A stretch of DNA of 64,000 nucleotides from the NCBI GenBank assembly GCA_027382625.1, contig JAJKFJ010021608.1, positions 1 to 64,000 of the forward strand, given 5' to 3'. Position 1 is the stretch's first letter; each line of letters starts with the position of its first letter. This document shows positions 23,661 to 35,739 of the stretch, piece by piece. A model generated the notes under the pieces. The model was not told the origin of the DNA. It ran no database searches and was given only the letters and a program-made list of their open reading frames with translations. A program made the position numbers and the translations under genes. This DNA comes from Tetmemena sp. SeJ-2015 (Eukaryota; Ciliophora; Spirotrichea; Sporadotrichida; Oxytrichidae).

Positions 23661-24766
23661 AAATTGAAATAAAATTTGCTTAAGATAATACTTTTTCATT
23701 TTATTAGGGAACTATAAGACCTTGATATCTTCGATAATATCTCATTTAATGTAAACAATGAATTTATAATATGAATATTGGCCTAAATTTCAATGATATT
23801 TTTAAATATAAAACGCATAATTAATTATTAAAAACATTTTGATCAGTCTTATTGAAGGTTCAAATAATTTATTCGGTTATGAGGAAATTAGATGTTTTTT
23901 GTATTTAAAATACATTTAATGATTTACTATCGAGAAAGGTATCTCTTCTTAATTTTAAAATAATATCCTTGTAGATATATAATTTTTTAGCTAACTTAAA
24001 TTAAAAAGTATTTTAGACTCTTCTTACTTTTAATTTTAAGTGCCACTAAATGAAATAGAAAGTGAAATATTATCATGAAATGATAAAAAAAAGATATATT
24101 GCAATTTAAAAAGGCTAATCACCAACATTTTGAATCAAAGGTTGTCCCCTCTTTCTTGATAATTACAAGGCTCTACTTTAAGCTGTAAATTAACTAGTCA
24201 AATAAAATTATTTGTTCTGTACATTTTAAACCACACTTTTCTTAAACTAGAATATTTTTATTAATTTTTTATTTTAAAGCAATATTGCATTTTATTGGCC
24301 TACTAATTGCTTTATTAAATTTCTAAATAAATAATTTCTCAAGTAGATGAGGGATTAGTATGAAAATATTTAATAAATCTTTATAGAGGAACTACTTAAG
24401 CTATTGGAACTAGATTTTTTAATATTTTTATTTGGGTTGAATACTTTCCATATAATAACGAGATCTCTATATTCAATTATAATTAATACTTGGCCTATTT
24501 TATTTAAAACATTAGTGCTTAAATTGATAAATTATTTGTCTTAAGAAGAATTATAAACTAAAAGTGGAAATAATGAGATATTTGAAATGTTAAATTTAAA
24601 ATCGGAATTTCATTACAATTTAAAGATTTATCTCTTAAAAGAATATTATAACGATGAAACGAGCAAACTCCTCATTTTTTATTTTGATTTATGGATAAGA
24701 GGAACAAGACTATGATTCTTATTTTAAGATATTTTAAATTCTTAAAGCCTTGAGTGAAAAAAAAGA
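23661..24766. other. AT-rich spacer
   Basis: No coding segment I can support. It has short AT-rich frames on both strands and resembles 5' and 3' flanks plus eliminated DNA. Confidence 0.5.
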
Positions 24767-26670
24767 ATGAACGTGGAAGCACAAGCTCTTCAAAAAGTTT
24801 AAGAGTATTGACAAGTATGGAGCTCAAATTCACTTCACTTACTATGAATTTATTTTTACAAAGGCAAGAGTAGTTATAAGACAAGTTTGGGGGCATTCTT
24901 CACACTTGTAACTAGGATTTTAGTGTTATTTGTTATATGCTATGAAAGCTACCTTCTCTATACTAAGAAGTTTCCAATCACCTTTAAAAACAATTTTTAT
25001 ACTTTACGAAAGAATATTTGCTATCTGCAAACAGCGGCTCGCAAGACTTTACTAAAATGGGATTTGACTTCGCTTTTAAAGTTAATTAGGATTAACTATC
25101 CAACTAAATTGGGTCTTTTTCACTGCAAGAAATTGTACAGACCACCAATGATTCATCAAATTAAATGTTAAGTTTAGCGATTAAATAAAGTTTAATTCTT
25201 CAAAGCAAGTTTAAGAAAATATTCAAGGTTTTTAAAAATGTAATCAAACACCCCAAAAATCCTTTTCTAACATAGGAACAGAAGAAAGATAAAGTTTCTC
25301 CTTAGATGACTACTACTGCATTAATAACTCTAGTTTGAAAGTTTAGGGGAGAAGAGGAGTTAGCGATAGATTCTTTTTTAAATTATTGTTAATAATGATA
25401 TTCTCGCACTATGAATTGAAGTTTTCGAGTTGTAGAAACGATAGTACTTATCTTAACGGGACAGTAACTTGCTAATCCTAAGCAAAAATATAGGCTGCCA
25501 TCCAGAATATGTCTCTCTCTATCCTGTATGTCAACAGTAACTTCCGTAAGATATTTTATGCTTTTATTCTACTTCAACTTTGATACTCAGAGCTAGAGTC
25601 CTTAGCAATATTACATTGACGACACTCTCTCAGAAATAAATCTAGACCCAACGAGATCGAAAAGTGTAGTTATGTCTCTATAGCCTGCGAGCTCCCTCAT
25701 TTATGACAATATAGTTTGGTTTTGGGAATACAAATCATAGAAATTCATGAGAGTTGATAAGAAAATATACAAATAGTTTTAATTGATGATGTTTCAGTTT
25801 CTGAAAGAACTATAAATTCTAACACAGTGGATTTGTTCATTATATTTAGATTTTATTTTCACGATGAAAATCCAACTCTCAAGAAAGAATGTTCAATTCG
25901 GAATCGTTATAGATAATTTGATAGTGACTTTGGAAAAAATTGGAGGACTGAAAGGACTTATTTTTTCCATTGGTCTGATTATAGTAAGCTACTTCCAAGA
26001 GCGGCTTTTTAAGAGTTCATTTTTCAGATAAGTATACTAAGTGAAATAAAATCAAACTGAAAGAAAATATACAGAAGATGATGTCAATAACTCTATTTAA
26101 GTAAAAAGTTATATATTTCTCTCGGGCCACAATAAAAATAGAAGATTCTACTAACATGGACCGAATGTCATCTGCGATGGATCTAGATTCACCTGCAAGT
26201 TAATCTCCTTAAATAAACGAGACTCCTCAAGATCTAATATCTAGAATGAGTGGTGCTGCAAAATTATCTCTACGGGATATTAACTCCATTTTTAACGAGA
26301 TTTTGACCAGAAGAAGATTCTCTTATGGAACAATCAACATTTTTCACTCTTACAATAGAGAATTATATTTTTCACTACCTCTATAAATGCCTCTGCTTCA
26401 GAAAAAAGAGTATTTTGAAGAAGTAAAATGAGCTACAAGATCATTTTTACTTTCACAAAGCTAATAAAAAGCTCGAGAAGGAACTTGATATCATAAATCT
26501 TGTAAGGTCTGTGAGAAAACTTAGACTTCTACTTAAATATTAAAATCACTTTAAATTAATCTAGCCAAGGTTATCCTATCTCAAAGAAGCAGGATTTTGC
26601 TACGATTTTAGAGGAAAAATGTACTAGAATCAATGAGCTCGTCATCAGACTCAGACGATCACCACTATGA
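24767..26670 (+). CDS. membrane protein paralogue D
   Basis: This is the most diverged member of the family. WKHKLFKKFKSIDKYGAQIH is followed, after a 17 bp IES, by FTYKGKSSYKTSLGAFFTLV and a membrane segment (TRILVLFVICYESYLLY). Later come SEINLDPTRSKSVVMSLQ, NIVWFWEYKSQ, a second membrane segment (GGLKGLIFSIGLIIVSYF) and a tail (EEKCTRINELVIRLRR) matching CARIDTRLKSFEQ in copy A; TGA at 26668. The start codon is uncertain because an in-frame TGA sits just before WKHKL. It shares the position and orientation of the other copies in a loose direct array. Confidence 0.6.
24839..24855 (+). other. IES, pointer TTAC (17 bp)
   Basis: TTAC at 24839-24842 and 24856-24859; excision restores FTYKGKSSYKT, aligned with IYKGKHTYQT in copy C. 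Confidence 0.75.
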
Positions 26671-26749
26671 TACACTTAAACTCATAGATAGCAAGAACAA
26701 ATTGAAGTTTTAAATTTAGCTTAAATTGATAAAAGCCTCAACGAAATAG

Positions 26750-26910
26750 AAAGTAAAAAAAAATTAATTTTTCTAAAGGTATAAAAAATTAAAACTTTTT
26801 TGGGTTTCGATGAATCCTTTTAAAGGAAATTTTTTTAAAGGGTTGGGAAAGTAAAAAGAAAAGGGTAAAATTGAAAGGGGTTTTTAAAGCCCCCTTATAC
26901 ATGAGATTCA
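26750..26910. other. homopolymer-rich stretch, possible low-quality sequence
   Basis: A-, T- and G-runs are unusually long and numerous here compared with the rest of the window. There is no gene. It may be a poorly resolved consensus. Confidence 0.4.
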
Positions 26911-26924
26911 TTTATTTGATTCAA

Positions 26925-27720
26925 CTCTTAATACTCTCCATCTAATTAGAGTGAGAAAAGGTCTGTTCCAAAACTAACTCAGCCGCCCTTAAATTTGAAA
27001 AGCAGGATGATCAGGGCTAGTGATACATTTATCATAATATCCTAATTTTTATACTAATCTAGACCGTAACCAAAGTTTCGAAAATTTTTAGATTACAGAC
27101 ATGCACAGCAAATCCTTAAAGCGAGTTGAGAGGGTCACCATTGGAAATGAAAATGAGTCAAAGAGTTGGGAACAAGGCTTAGAAGAGATAGAAAATTTTG
27201 ATAGTTGTTTACATAGAGGAAACACAGTCATTAAAAACGATGAGGGCCAAGACAGCAGAATGAATAACCTAGGATTTTCAGAGGTGTTTGAAACTAGAGA
27301 AAATATTTTTTAGAAGATTAATAAAAATTTTCAATTTTAAAGGAGTTATAAAAAATGATATCTATTTTTAAGAGCAAATCCCTTTAATTAATTTTTAGAG
27401 ACTTAGAAAGTCCAGGACTGTCGAAAGAGCATGATTTTAAGCATGCAACTAGTGCAAAGAGATTGTTTAATAAATAGCTTTCTCAAACTGTGAAGATATC
27501 GAAGCAGAGCTCTCTCTAAAGTATTTCAGGTTAGGCAAAAGTACAATAAGCAGCAAAGTCTAAATACTCAAAGCCTGTGAGTAGAGTAGATAGCCAGAGC
27601 GTTGACCTAAATGAAAGTGATTCTGTGAGCAGCCAAAGAAACCATGTGGTCTTTATTTAACAGTAGAATTAGAATGGAGAGCAAGTATAATCAGAAAAAA
27701 ATGAGTAGACTCCCTAATGA
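26925..27720 (+). CDS. hypothetical charged protein
   Basis: A coding-like segment (KRSVPKLTQPPLNLKSRMIR) is followed by AT-rich DNA and an open frame from ATG 27101 (MHSKSLKRVERVTIGNENES, CLHRGNTVIKNDEGQDSR). After another AT-rich interruption near 27350 it continues in a new frame (SPGLSKEHDFKHATSAKRLF, SRVDSQSVDLNESDSVSS) to TGA 27718. At least two unresolved IESs are implied. The protein is polar and probably disordered; I recognise no domain. It could be one gene or two neighbouring fragments. Confidence 0.45.
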
Positions 27721-27831
27721 ACATATTTTAATTTCTTCAATTCAATTTTTGTTTGACATTTAAATCCTATATTTATATAAGTTTAATAATTCAGTTGATA
27801 GTTTGTGAAAACAGAAAAGAATATTATAAAA

Positions 27832-30800
27832 ATGAGAAGGAAGTTTAGTTTTAATAATCTCTCATCAAAAGACAACAGTCACGACGAGAGTGCTGAACTC
27901 ATTACAAAAGATCCCAACAGAGCAAATAAATAAGGAAAGACATAAAAGAAAAAGACGGAGGTCTTTGATTACTCTTCAGAAGATGAGGCGGGTTATACAT
28001 TTGGAAGTCCTGGAAGTCAGTAAAAGCAACTCATAAATACTCTCATCACAATAGAACTAAATTAATTTTACTTTTAAGAACCACCCAGATCAGCTTTTTA
28101 GTTTAACTGAGATCATGATGAAAGGTAAATTATTTAAATAAGAATTCTCTTTGCTTGATTTAGTTGCACCAAAAATTATATTGAAATCATTCTCCGAGCT
28201 AATCTAAATTTTGTAGTCATGATTTTGGAATGATGGATGAGTTCAACATGCTTGAAGATTTGGAAAAGCAAACTGAAAAATCAGAGCTTCACTTCGTTAA
28301 AAGACAGGGAACTCAATTGAGTGTGGGATGACATGGTGGTGAGAAGCAAAGGGGAAATTTTTTGGACTCTTAAAGTGATGGCCAAAGACCTTCAAGTGCT
28401 TATAACTTCGGCCTAGTGAACAACTAATCCTTTGATAAACTAGCAGGATATGTGAACAATCCTCAAGACCCAAGCATCAGACAGATTAATTTGTATTATT
28501 TATAGATACTGGACGACTACAATCCAGAAAGCTAAGAGATAGTAATGAGTGATTTAAGGAACTCCAAAGATTTCTACATCAAGAAATATGCCGACGCCAT
28601 CTATTTTGGTGAGTGCTAGAGATCTGGTTAACATATTATAAGCTATGAATTATTTTTTATTTGGTTAGGGTAAGCTTTCAAGAGAAGGAAAAGGAATCAT
28701 GAAATATCAGAACGGAAGAGTTTATGAGGGTGAGTGGGCCAATGATCAAAGACATGGAAGAGGCTACGAGAGATATCCAACTGGAAATATTTACTAAGGA
28801 GAATTCCGGTGTGGTAAAGCTTGCGGAATGGGTTAATATTCTTGGGTTTAATCTGGTGAAATATATGACGGCGAGTGGCTGAAAGGAGTGAGACATGGAA
28901 TGGGTACTTGGCGTAGGAAATAAGCTGATTCTAAAACTGGAAAGTTTGACTCTTATGTAGGCAGTTAATATCTTTTTTTTATTTGTTGTTGAGTTGGAAA
29001 CATGGAAAAGCAGATGGATATGGTGTGCATACTTGGAGTAATGGTGACTAGTATGAGGGGGAATGGAAGATGTGCATGAAGCACGGCAAAGGAACTGATC
29101 TATTTGCGAATGGTGACACTTATCATGGTTTCTATGTTGATGGTAAACCGCAAGGAGTTGGCAAATATACTTGGTCCAACGGAAATTATAGTGTGTTGTG
29201 AATTAATAAACGGGTAATAAGCAGATCTAAAGGTATCTCCATCTAATTATTTTTCATCATAAATATGCAATTATATTTTAGTAAATGTCTTTTCAATTTA
29301 TAAAGAAAATTCTTATAAAAAGATAGACACATTTTAACTGCATTATATAAAGAATCTCACATAAACATAATAAATCATAAATCATGGATATCAATTAAAT
29401 TAAGACTTATATTATGAAGGAGAATTCAGGAAAGGTCTAAAGTATGGAAAGGGAAAATGGAAGAAATTTATAACTGTGCCTTCAACTCTGAAGAACAATA
29501 TAGATCAACTCTAAAACATGCTCAAGACAAATTTTCTCTACTATGAAGGGGATTACTACAAGGATAAAAAGCATGGGCAAGGTCACTTTATTTGGCCCTC
29601 AGGAAATTTTTATAAGGGCTCCTACAAAGATGACGAGAGAGATGGGTATGGAGAGATGCACTGGACAGATGGAACTTGCTACAAAGGTATGTGGCTCAGA
29701 GGGAACTAGCATGGGCAAGGAGTTATGATATTGCCAGACGGCGTAATGAAAGAAGGCTATTTTGAGAATAACATATTCATTGGTGTATTGAACAGAGAAG
29801 CTCTAATGGAGCAAGCACCTGAGGGCAATAGGTGAAGGGCAGTGTCTTCATTCAAAGAAAAAAGGAAAACCCTTGAAAAGGTAAATGAAGAGTAGAAAAA
29901 TCAAGCGGAGAGTGACAAAGGAGTTGATGATGGTGATGTCAGGAATACTCTTAAGGAGAAGTATAAGAACATTAATCTAAGAGGATCAAGTATGGGAGGC
30001 ATTTAAAGTCTTGAAAAGCTCAGATCTAGGAGTTAGAATTTAAAACTTCAAAACGAGCAAGCCCAAAGATAAAAGCAAGAGCAAACTAATGATATTACCC
30101 AAAATTAAAGCATCTAATCTGAAGAAACTAAGAGAAAGGGATCAAGAAGACAGAGCAAAGACTTTAAAAATTAAAGCTTAAAAGAAAATTAGATGCAAGA
30201 GTAAAATGGTGTAGCTGCTCCTATAATGCAAGAGCCTAAAATAATTGCTAATAGCAAAAGTAGGCAGACTTTATAAACTGTTCAATCGGAGCAAAATTTG
30301 GTAAAAAACAAATAGTAAGTGAAAGTACTTAATGAATTGACTAAAGAAGTGGAAGAAATATTAGGGAAGAATCCACTCAAGTATTTTGACAATAGCAAGC
30401 AAAAGGGTTCAAAGTTGAGCAATTAATCTTTGAATAATATGGTATAGAGCTCAAACCAAATTCCTACTTATAAAAGAAGCAACTAACCTCCTTAGGTTCA
30501 AAATGATCTTATTAGCTCCTATAATAAAATGTATCATTTTAATGAGAAATTAAATTATAGATAAGTATTGAGAATGTTAATACTAGCTCTTATTTGAACA
30601 TGCATTGATATTTAATTTAATTATTATACATTTATTGCACAGACAATTTTCGAACAATAGAGTTTTATAAACTACTGCTAAAAAGCCCACCAGAGTTGAT
30701 TCTGAGAGCTCAATCTATTAAAATTAAATTGATTCCTATTTCCTTCTATATCTTAACAAACGATTCAAAGACTCTTCAATGGTTAAGACCCTCGTCATCT

Positions 30801-31947
30801 CATGCCAGTCTGCGAGGCTAAACTTAGAAATTGATTTCATCAAGACCACTAAGCGCAAATAAAGTAGAAATAATAGAGAGTGAATCTGCCCTCAAGTCAT
30901 TGATAAATTCTAGCAGTGGCTACCTTAAAACTTAGCAATTATTTATAGTTAAGCAAGAGACAGCAAAATAATAGTCAAGATTAACTAGCAACCAAATGTC
31001 ATTGAATCATCAGTTTGCATAACAAAGATTACAACTATCTTAAAGCTCCTCCCGCTTGAGTGGAATTAATTAAAAGGCTCTGAATAATTCTTAGGTTCTA
31101 TAGGGGCAATAAACTCAGCAAATCCTCATTTAAAATAACCAGTATCTTAATCCTTAATTATATTAAATATATTATATCTTTTGTTTAAATTGCACACTAT
31201 TTAGAATCCACTAACTGCGTCACAATTGAACTTCTATAACAACATCCCGATCTCATCCCAGACACAGCAATCTTTCACATCTAACGCTTCTTCTCAGAAA
31301 TAATTACAGCAGGCTCATGCATAGCATTTGCACTCACTGCAGAAAAAGCTTTAAAGAACAGGGTCTGCTAGAAGTAACAGCTCCAACAGATAAAGTCAGG
31401 GACAAAATGGGAACTTCTAGAGCCAAATGTAGTTCTAATCTCAAAATAATCTTTTATTAAATATTTAATCTCAAGCAAATACAATATAATCAGTTGGAAA
31501 TAGGTCCACTAAAGATTTCTAGAGTCCTGAACCAGCCTAGAAAACTCTTAATTCTGGTGATAAAATTGTTCAATGATTTTAATATTTTAATATCTGGAGA
31601 TACGACTGAGAGAGCTGGTGGAATGGCCAAAACTGCTTCTTCTGGATTCATGACAAAAGGAGGTGCCTCTACTGGTAACTTAATGGGATATAATAAGAAT
31701 ATTGCTATAAATCATTTCAGAGTGGGCATTTCATATTTCTCATATATTTTAATAGAGTATACTCAAAATGATTAAAATTGTGAACATAAATAAAAACGCC
31801 ACCGAAAAATAAGGAAGCGCTTCCAGGAGAAACAGCAGACTACAGATAAGCAGTCGCATCAGTTAAAGAAGAAATAGCAACACTCGAATTTCAATTACGG
31901 GTTCGGGTTAAACCTCTCATAGGAAATAATCAAGGGAAAATAACTGA
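27832..31947 (+). CDS. MORN-repeat protein with Q-rich tail
   Basis: ATG at 27832 gives MRRKFSFNNLSSKDNSHDE. After a polar N-terminus, 28,600-29,730 encodes about eleven MORN repeats (for example YEGEWANDQRHGRG, YDGEWLKGVRHGMG, YEGEWKMCMKHGKG, YKGSYKDDERDGYG); three IESs fall inside the array and each excision produces an exact repeat. MORN arrays bind lipids or act as scaffolds at membranes and cytoskeleton. A coiled, Gln-rich C-terminus follows (EEQKNQAESDKG, QTHSQ-rich stretches) to SHRKQSRENN and TGA 31945. In-frame TGA codons at 28329 and 29833, and frame changes after 30560, imply further small IESs or introns that I did not place. Confidence 0.8.
28605..28659 (+). other. IES, pointer TTTGGT (55 bp)
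   Basis: TTTGGT at 28605-28610 and 28660-28665; excision gives AIYFGQGKLSREGKG, the first MORN unit. Confidence 0.85.
28963..28991 (+). other. IES, pointer AGTT (29 bp)
   Basis: AGTT at 28963-28966 and 28992-28995; excision gives SYVGSWKHGKADGYG. Confidence 0.85.
29185..29410 (+). other. IES, pointer ATTAT (226 bp)
   Basis: ATTAT at 29185-29189 and 29411-29415; excision turns WSNGNYSVL-stop into WSNGNYEGEFRKGLKYG, an exact MORN consensus. Confidence 0.85.
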
Positions 31948-32172
31948 AAATATTATCAATAATAGTGTTCACCATACTGAACTTAGTAAATTAATTTTAG
32001 AATCTAAGCTTATCAAGATAATAAAGAAGTTTCCTTTAGCTTTATTGGTTAGATTTTCTATAAATTAGAATAAATAAAATGAGGATTCAACTACCAAAGA
32101 GTTAGAAAAGGATTCAAGTATTTTTTAAACTTCAAATTCCAAATTTTTGGAGAGAGATAGACTAAAATATCT

Positions 32173-32604
32173 ATGAAAAAGAATTAAGCGAAAGGAGCTG
32201 ATAAGAAGCAAGAAAAATAGAAAAATTCTCACAAGAGAACTCATTAGAATAGTGAAGAGCTAGCAAGAGTTTAGGAAACGGAGGACATGAGTGAACTTAT
32301 TGAGCTAAGTAGGAGTGACGACTGCTTTGTAAGAGTAAAAGCTGCCTAGCAAATGTGTCCATGCCGAATCCAAAAAGACTATGAAGAGTTCTGGGATCGC
32401 TTATTTGAACTAGCTCAAGATGAAGACGATAAAGTTCGGTATTAAGTCTTGCATAACATGTGTGATGGCTCTCCAGAGGGCTATGAAGATAAAGTTATAG
32501 AGTGCCTTGAAATATTCAACAGAGATCCCGATAAAGAGATAAGAAGGAAGGCTCACAAAGTGATGGGGTCCTATCTTAGAACTGGAAAATGGAACGTTCT
32601 TTGA
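32173..32604 (+). CDS. small HEAT-repeat-like protein
   Basis: An uninterrupted 144-codon frame runs from ATG 32173 to TGA 32602 with TAA/TAG as Gln (MKKNQAKGADKKQEKQKNSH). After a basic N-terminus of about 45 residues, two helical pairs fit HEAT-type repeats: SDDCFVRVKAAQQMCPCRIQ, DEDDKVRYQVLHNMCDGSP and DPDKEIRRKAHKVMGSYLR. Such repeats form protein-binding solenoids. No specific orthologue is recognised. It is one of few genes here with no IES. Confidence 0.75.
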
Positions 32605-33037
32605 TTTTCCAAGAATCGCTGGGAAACTTTAGATAGAGAATAAAATTTTTAGCTTTTGATTGAAAAGACTGTTGATCTATTTCATGTAATTGTATCAATT
32701 ATTAATGGATAATTGTCTATCTCACATTTAAGTTGGGTGTCTAAACAAATTAATTTGCCTAAGTATTTTTCTCTATATTACTTGCTTAAATCTACTTCCA
32801 AAAAAACTAATCGCTGCTAATAATAACCAGGTCATTAAAAATCTAGTTCAATTAATAAAATTTGCTGTAATTTCTCTGAAATGCTTTATATTTAGAAAAA
32901 GATTTTCAGATTTAATGGAAACCCATCCCTTAATTCTCATATTTATCTTTCTTAGATACTTTTATATTGCGCATTTCAAAAAACACTTTCTATAATCAAT
33001 ATAGCTAGAATATTGTCTTTTCAATAAAACTATAACA
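32605..33037. other. AT-rich spacer
   Basis: No gene seen. It presumably holds the 3' and 5' untranslated regions of its neighbours. Confidence 0.5.
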
Positions 33038-34449
33038 ATGGAAACCTCACCTCAATCAATTTCTCTGCAAAATTCAATGGCTTAAATACCTGGAAACTAG
33101 ACAGATCGAAGATTAATTTTATTGTTCTATAAGAATTAATGAAGATTGAACCAAAAGAATTTGAACTAGAGTAACATAAAAAGTGCTGCATTTAACATCC
33201 TAGGACCTAGCACATAGTAACAAAATCATGAATTTCAAAAAGTTAGCAATCCCAATAAGTCTGGTGAAAATAGCTTTTCGATGGGGCTAAATCAGAACTT
33301 GTAAAACTAATCACTCGGCGGCTCGACCAATTTAGACGACTACAGTTACAGTAACAATTTCTCGCTTGAGTTTAGTTCAGGAAGCCCATATAGCAGTGGA
33401 GGCGGTCTAGGCTCTAATTCTAACAAGCAATCCCTCAATACAAGTACACTAATGCATATAATGTATTTAAGTTTGAAACTGCCTCACTAAAGCATGATGA
33501 TTCAACCTAGCAATAACATCTATGGCCTAAATGAAGATCTCAGTTATCGAAATAATGCTATAGGTGGCGGACCTGCAATCCAAAAAATAATGCCAACTAT
33601 CAATAGCGACGTCTAATAGGCTTATCAAATATAAGGAGCAGTAACTTCGAGTCAAAATTTGATGAATAACTCTAACTATAATTATCAGACCAGTAACTTT
33701 GGACAAACTTTGCCTCCATAGAGAGATTTTTCTGTGGACAGATTAAATGCAAGGCCTTAAATTTCCTCCTCAGGCGGATATGGTGGATCAAGCAGCAATG
33801 AAAATCTCAACAAAAGTCAAATAAATGCTGGCTCAAATTCTCAAGTAACTTCTCCTTATATTTCTTACCGTGAAGGAGCTCACTAAATCAAGAATCATGG
33901 GGCTGCTATGCTGAAGAATCATATTGGAGTAAGTTCAAATTTGATTCTTCTCAATCAGGGAGCTACGAAGGCAAGTGTGACGGGAGGAATCGCAATTCCT
34001 AACAGCATAAATCAACTCTAGTCAAAGAGAATTTTCCAAGAAAACAACCTTATCTCTAGCCCTTTGACTTTTAATATAGAATATATAGTGTAGCTAATTT
34101 TTAGAATCCTTTGTAAAATTAAGGTCTTGGAGGAGGACATAAGAAAAGCAACTTTTTAGATGACATAAAACCAATAAGTTTAGATTAAAAAGCAGGATAA
34201 GCACCGAACTAAGGTTCCCTTAACACCACATTCACATCTCCAACCTTATAAAACTAAAAGATCAAAATCAATATATTAATTTATGGTTTATTGATCTCTA
34301 GCATTAACGATCTTAATTCTATAAATAACTCTAGTATTTAACTACGCAACGGAAATGGATTCAAAGGAGGCTTGGGTGATCGCTAGCTATAGAGCTAAGT
34401 GAATCGAGAGCTGGATGATTTCTTGCGAGATGATTTCAGGAAGCTTTGA
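33038..34449 (+). CDS. N/Q/S/G-rich low-complexity protein
   Basis: ATG at 33038 gives METSPQSISLQNSMAQIPGN. The frame is long and full of Gly, Ser, Asn and Gln (GSPYSSGGGLGSNSNKQSLN, SSSGGYGGSSSNENLNKSQ), with frame changes near 34080 and 34260 where AT-rich DNA intervenes, and ends RELDDFLRDDFRKL and TGA 34447. It is probably intrinsically disordered. No known domain. Confidence 0.65.
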
Positions 34450-34692
34450 ATCATAAATATAAAGTTATTAGATTTAGTTTAGTAGAAATATTTTGCAGAT
34501 TGAATATAATGAATTCATATAAGTTGCATTTTAAACTCTCTTGTAATTCATCTTATGTGAAAGTCGATTTCTGGCGAAAATTTAGGCGTAATAATGAATT
34601 AACCATACATTTCAAGTGCTTTTAAGCAACGAACTTTTATTAAATCATAAAAATATAGTAAAAATGAACTAAAGTTAAAACCCTTATCTTAC

Positions 34693-35224
34693 ATGGAAGG
34701 ATTCCACGCAGTAACTCCAAAATTAGATTGCCCTCACTGTACAAGCGACAACATTATAATTCTTTTAGAATAAGAAACATTTTGGACATGGATGAATTTA
34801 TGAGTGATGACGCTCCAAAAGTACACGATGGATGTAGAGATTGCGGAATAAATGGAGAAGTGTGGCTTTGCCTTGCTTGTAAGGAAGTGCTATGCAGCAG
34901 ATACGTGAACTCTCACATGCTTGCCCACTTCAATAAAACTGACTCTGATGGCAATGCTCACCCTATCTGTCAAAAAATTATATATGATTAATATTATCTG
35001 CTTCTCATTTGCGGATTTCTCATACTGGTGCAATCTATGCAATGAGTATATTGAACACCAGCTGTTACAGCACAAGAAAATCTACTACGAGTAGAAATTT
35101 TATTCTTTTTATGATCATAAAATTTGGATAGGCAACAGAGACTAGAGAAGTTTTGCACATCATTAAATCCAGCAAACACTAAGATGTAATTGACGAGGGA
35201 GATGAGAATAATGATGAAGATTGA
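34693..35224 (+). CDS. ZnF-UBP domain protein
   Basis: ATG 34693 to TGA 35222. Removing three IESs (26, 31 and 25 bp) leaves exactly 450 bases, 149 residues plus stop, in one frame. The protein starts MEGFHAVTPKLDCPHC and contains a ubiquitin C-terminus-binding zinc finger of the USP/HDAC6 type: CRDCG, EVWLCLACKEVLCSRY, NSHMLAHF, HPICFSFADFSYWCNLCNEY. The conserved W, RY and C/H ligands are present. The acidic tail ends DEGDENNDED. Such domains bind free ubiquitin tails; here it stands alone, without a protease or deacetylase domain. The Cys pair CPHC near the N-terminus may add a further zinc ligand set. Confidence 0.9.
34750..34775 (+). other. IES, pointer AACATT (26 bp)
   Basis: AACATT at 34750-34755 and 34776-34781; excision gives CTSDNILDMDEFMSDD. 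Confidence 0.9.
34964..34994 (+). other. IES, pointer TATCTG (31 bp)
   Basis: TATCTG at 34964-34969 and 34995-35000; excision gives HPICFSFADFSYWC, completing the zinc finger. Confidence 0.92.
35095..35119 (+). other. IES, pointer AAATTT (25 bp)
   Basis: AAATTT at 35095-35100 and 35120-35125; excision gives YEQKFGQATETREVLH. Confidence 0.9.
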
Positions 35225-35739
35225 AAATATATCAGCTTAAAATAAGAGATTATCCTAAATGAAACATTTATTTAATTTTAGAATCTTTTAATACAAATGA
35301 TTGAATTGAACAAATGAAAAAAACCAAAGTAGGAATTCAATTCCATAAATATTCCAAACCCAAAGTTTAAGGGGCAAAGTTATTCTTATTTATATTATAC
35401 TTAGAATTTAAGTATAAATTATAATTATATAATTAAATGTGATTTATGTATTTAACACATTATTAATACTTTTTTGGAAATAAATAGGAAATTCACTGCC
35501 GAGTTTTAAAAATAAATTATTAAATATGACAAAAAATTAATGATTTCTATTCTGTATTCAATATGGGATTTTATTAACCTTGAAAATATAGTAAATATAA
35601 TTTACAGCTTATTTTATTACTTAAGCTATTTAAATCAATAATTTCTTTCTTAATTTAAAGTTGAATTTGCCAATAATTAGGGGAAAATTGGATTATTGGT
35701 CCCTATTATGATATTAATTTGTAAACTTTTAAATGTAAA

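Noticed and set aside
29185..29410. Stop codon after WSNGNYSVL as the end of the MORN gene
   Set aside because: The ATTAT pointer pair restores an exact MORN repeat across the 226 bp, and four more MORN units follow.
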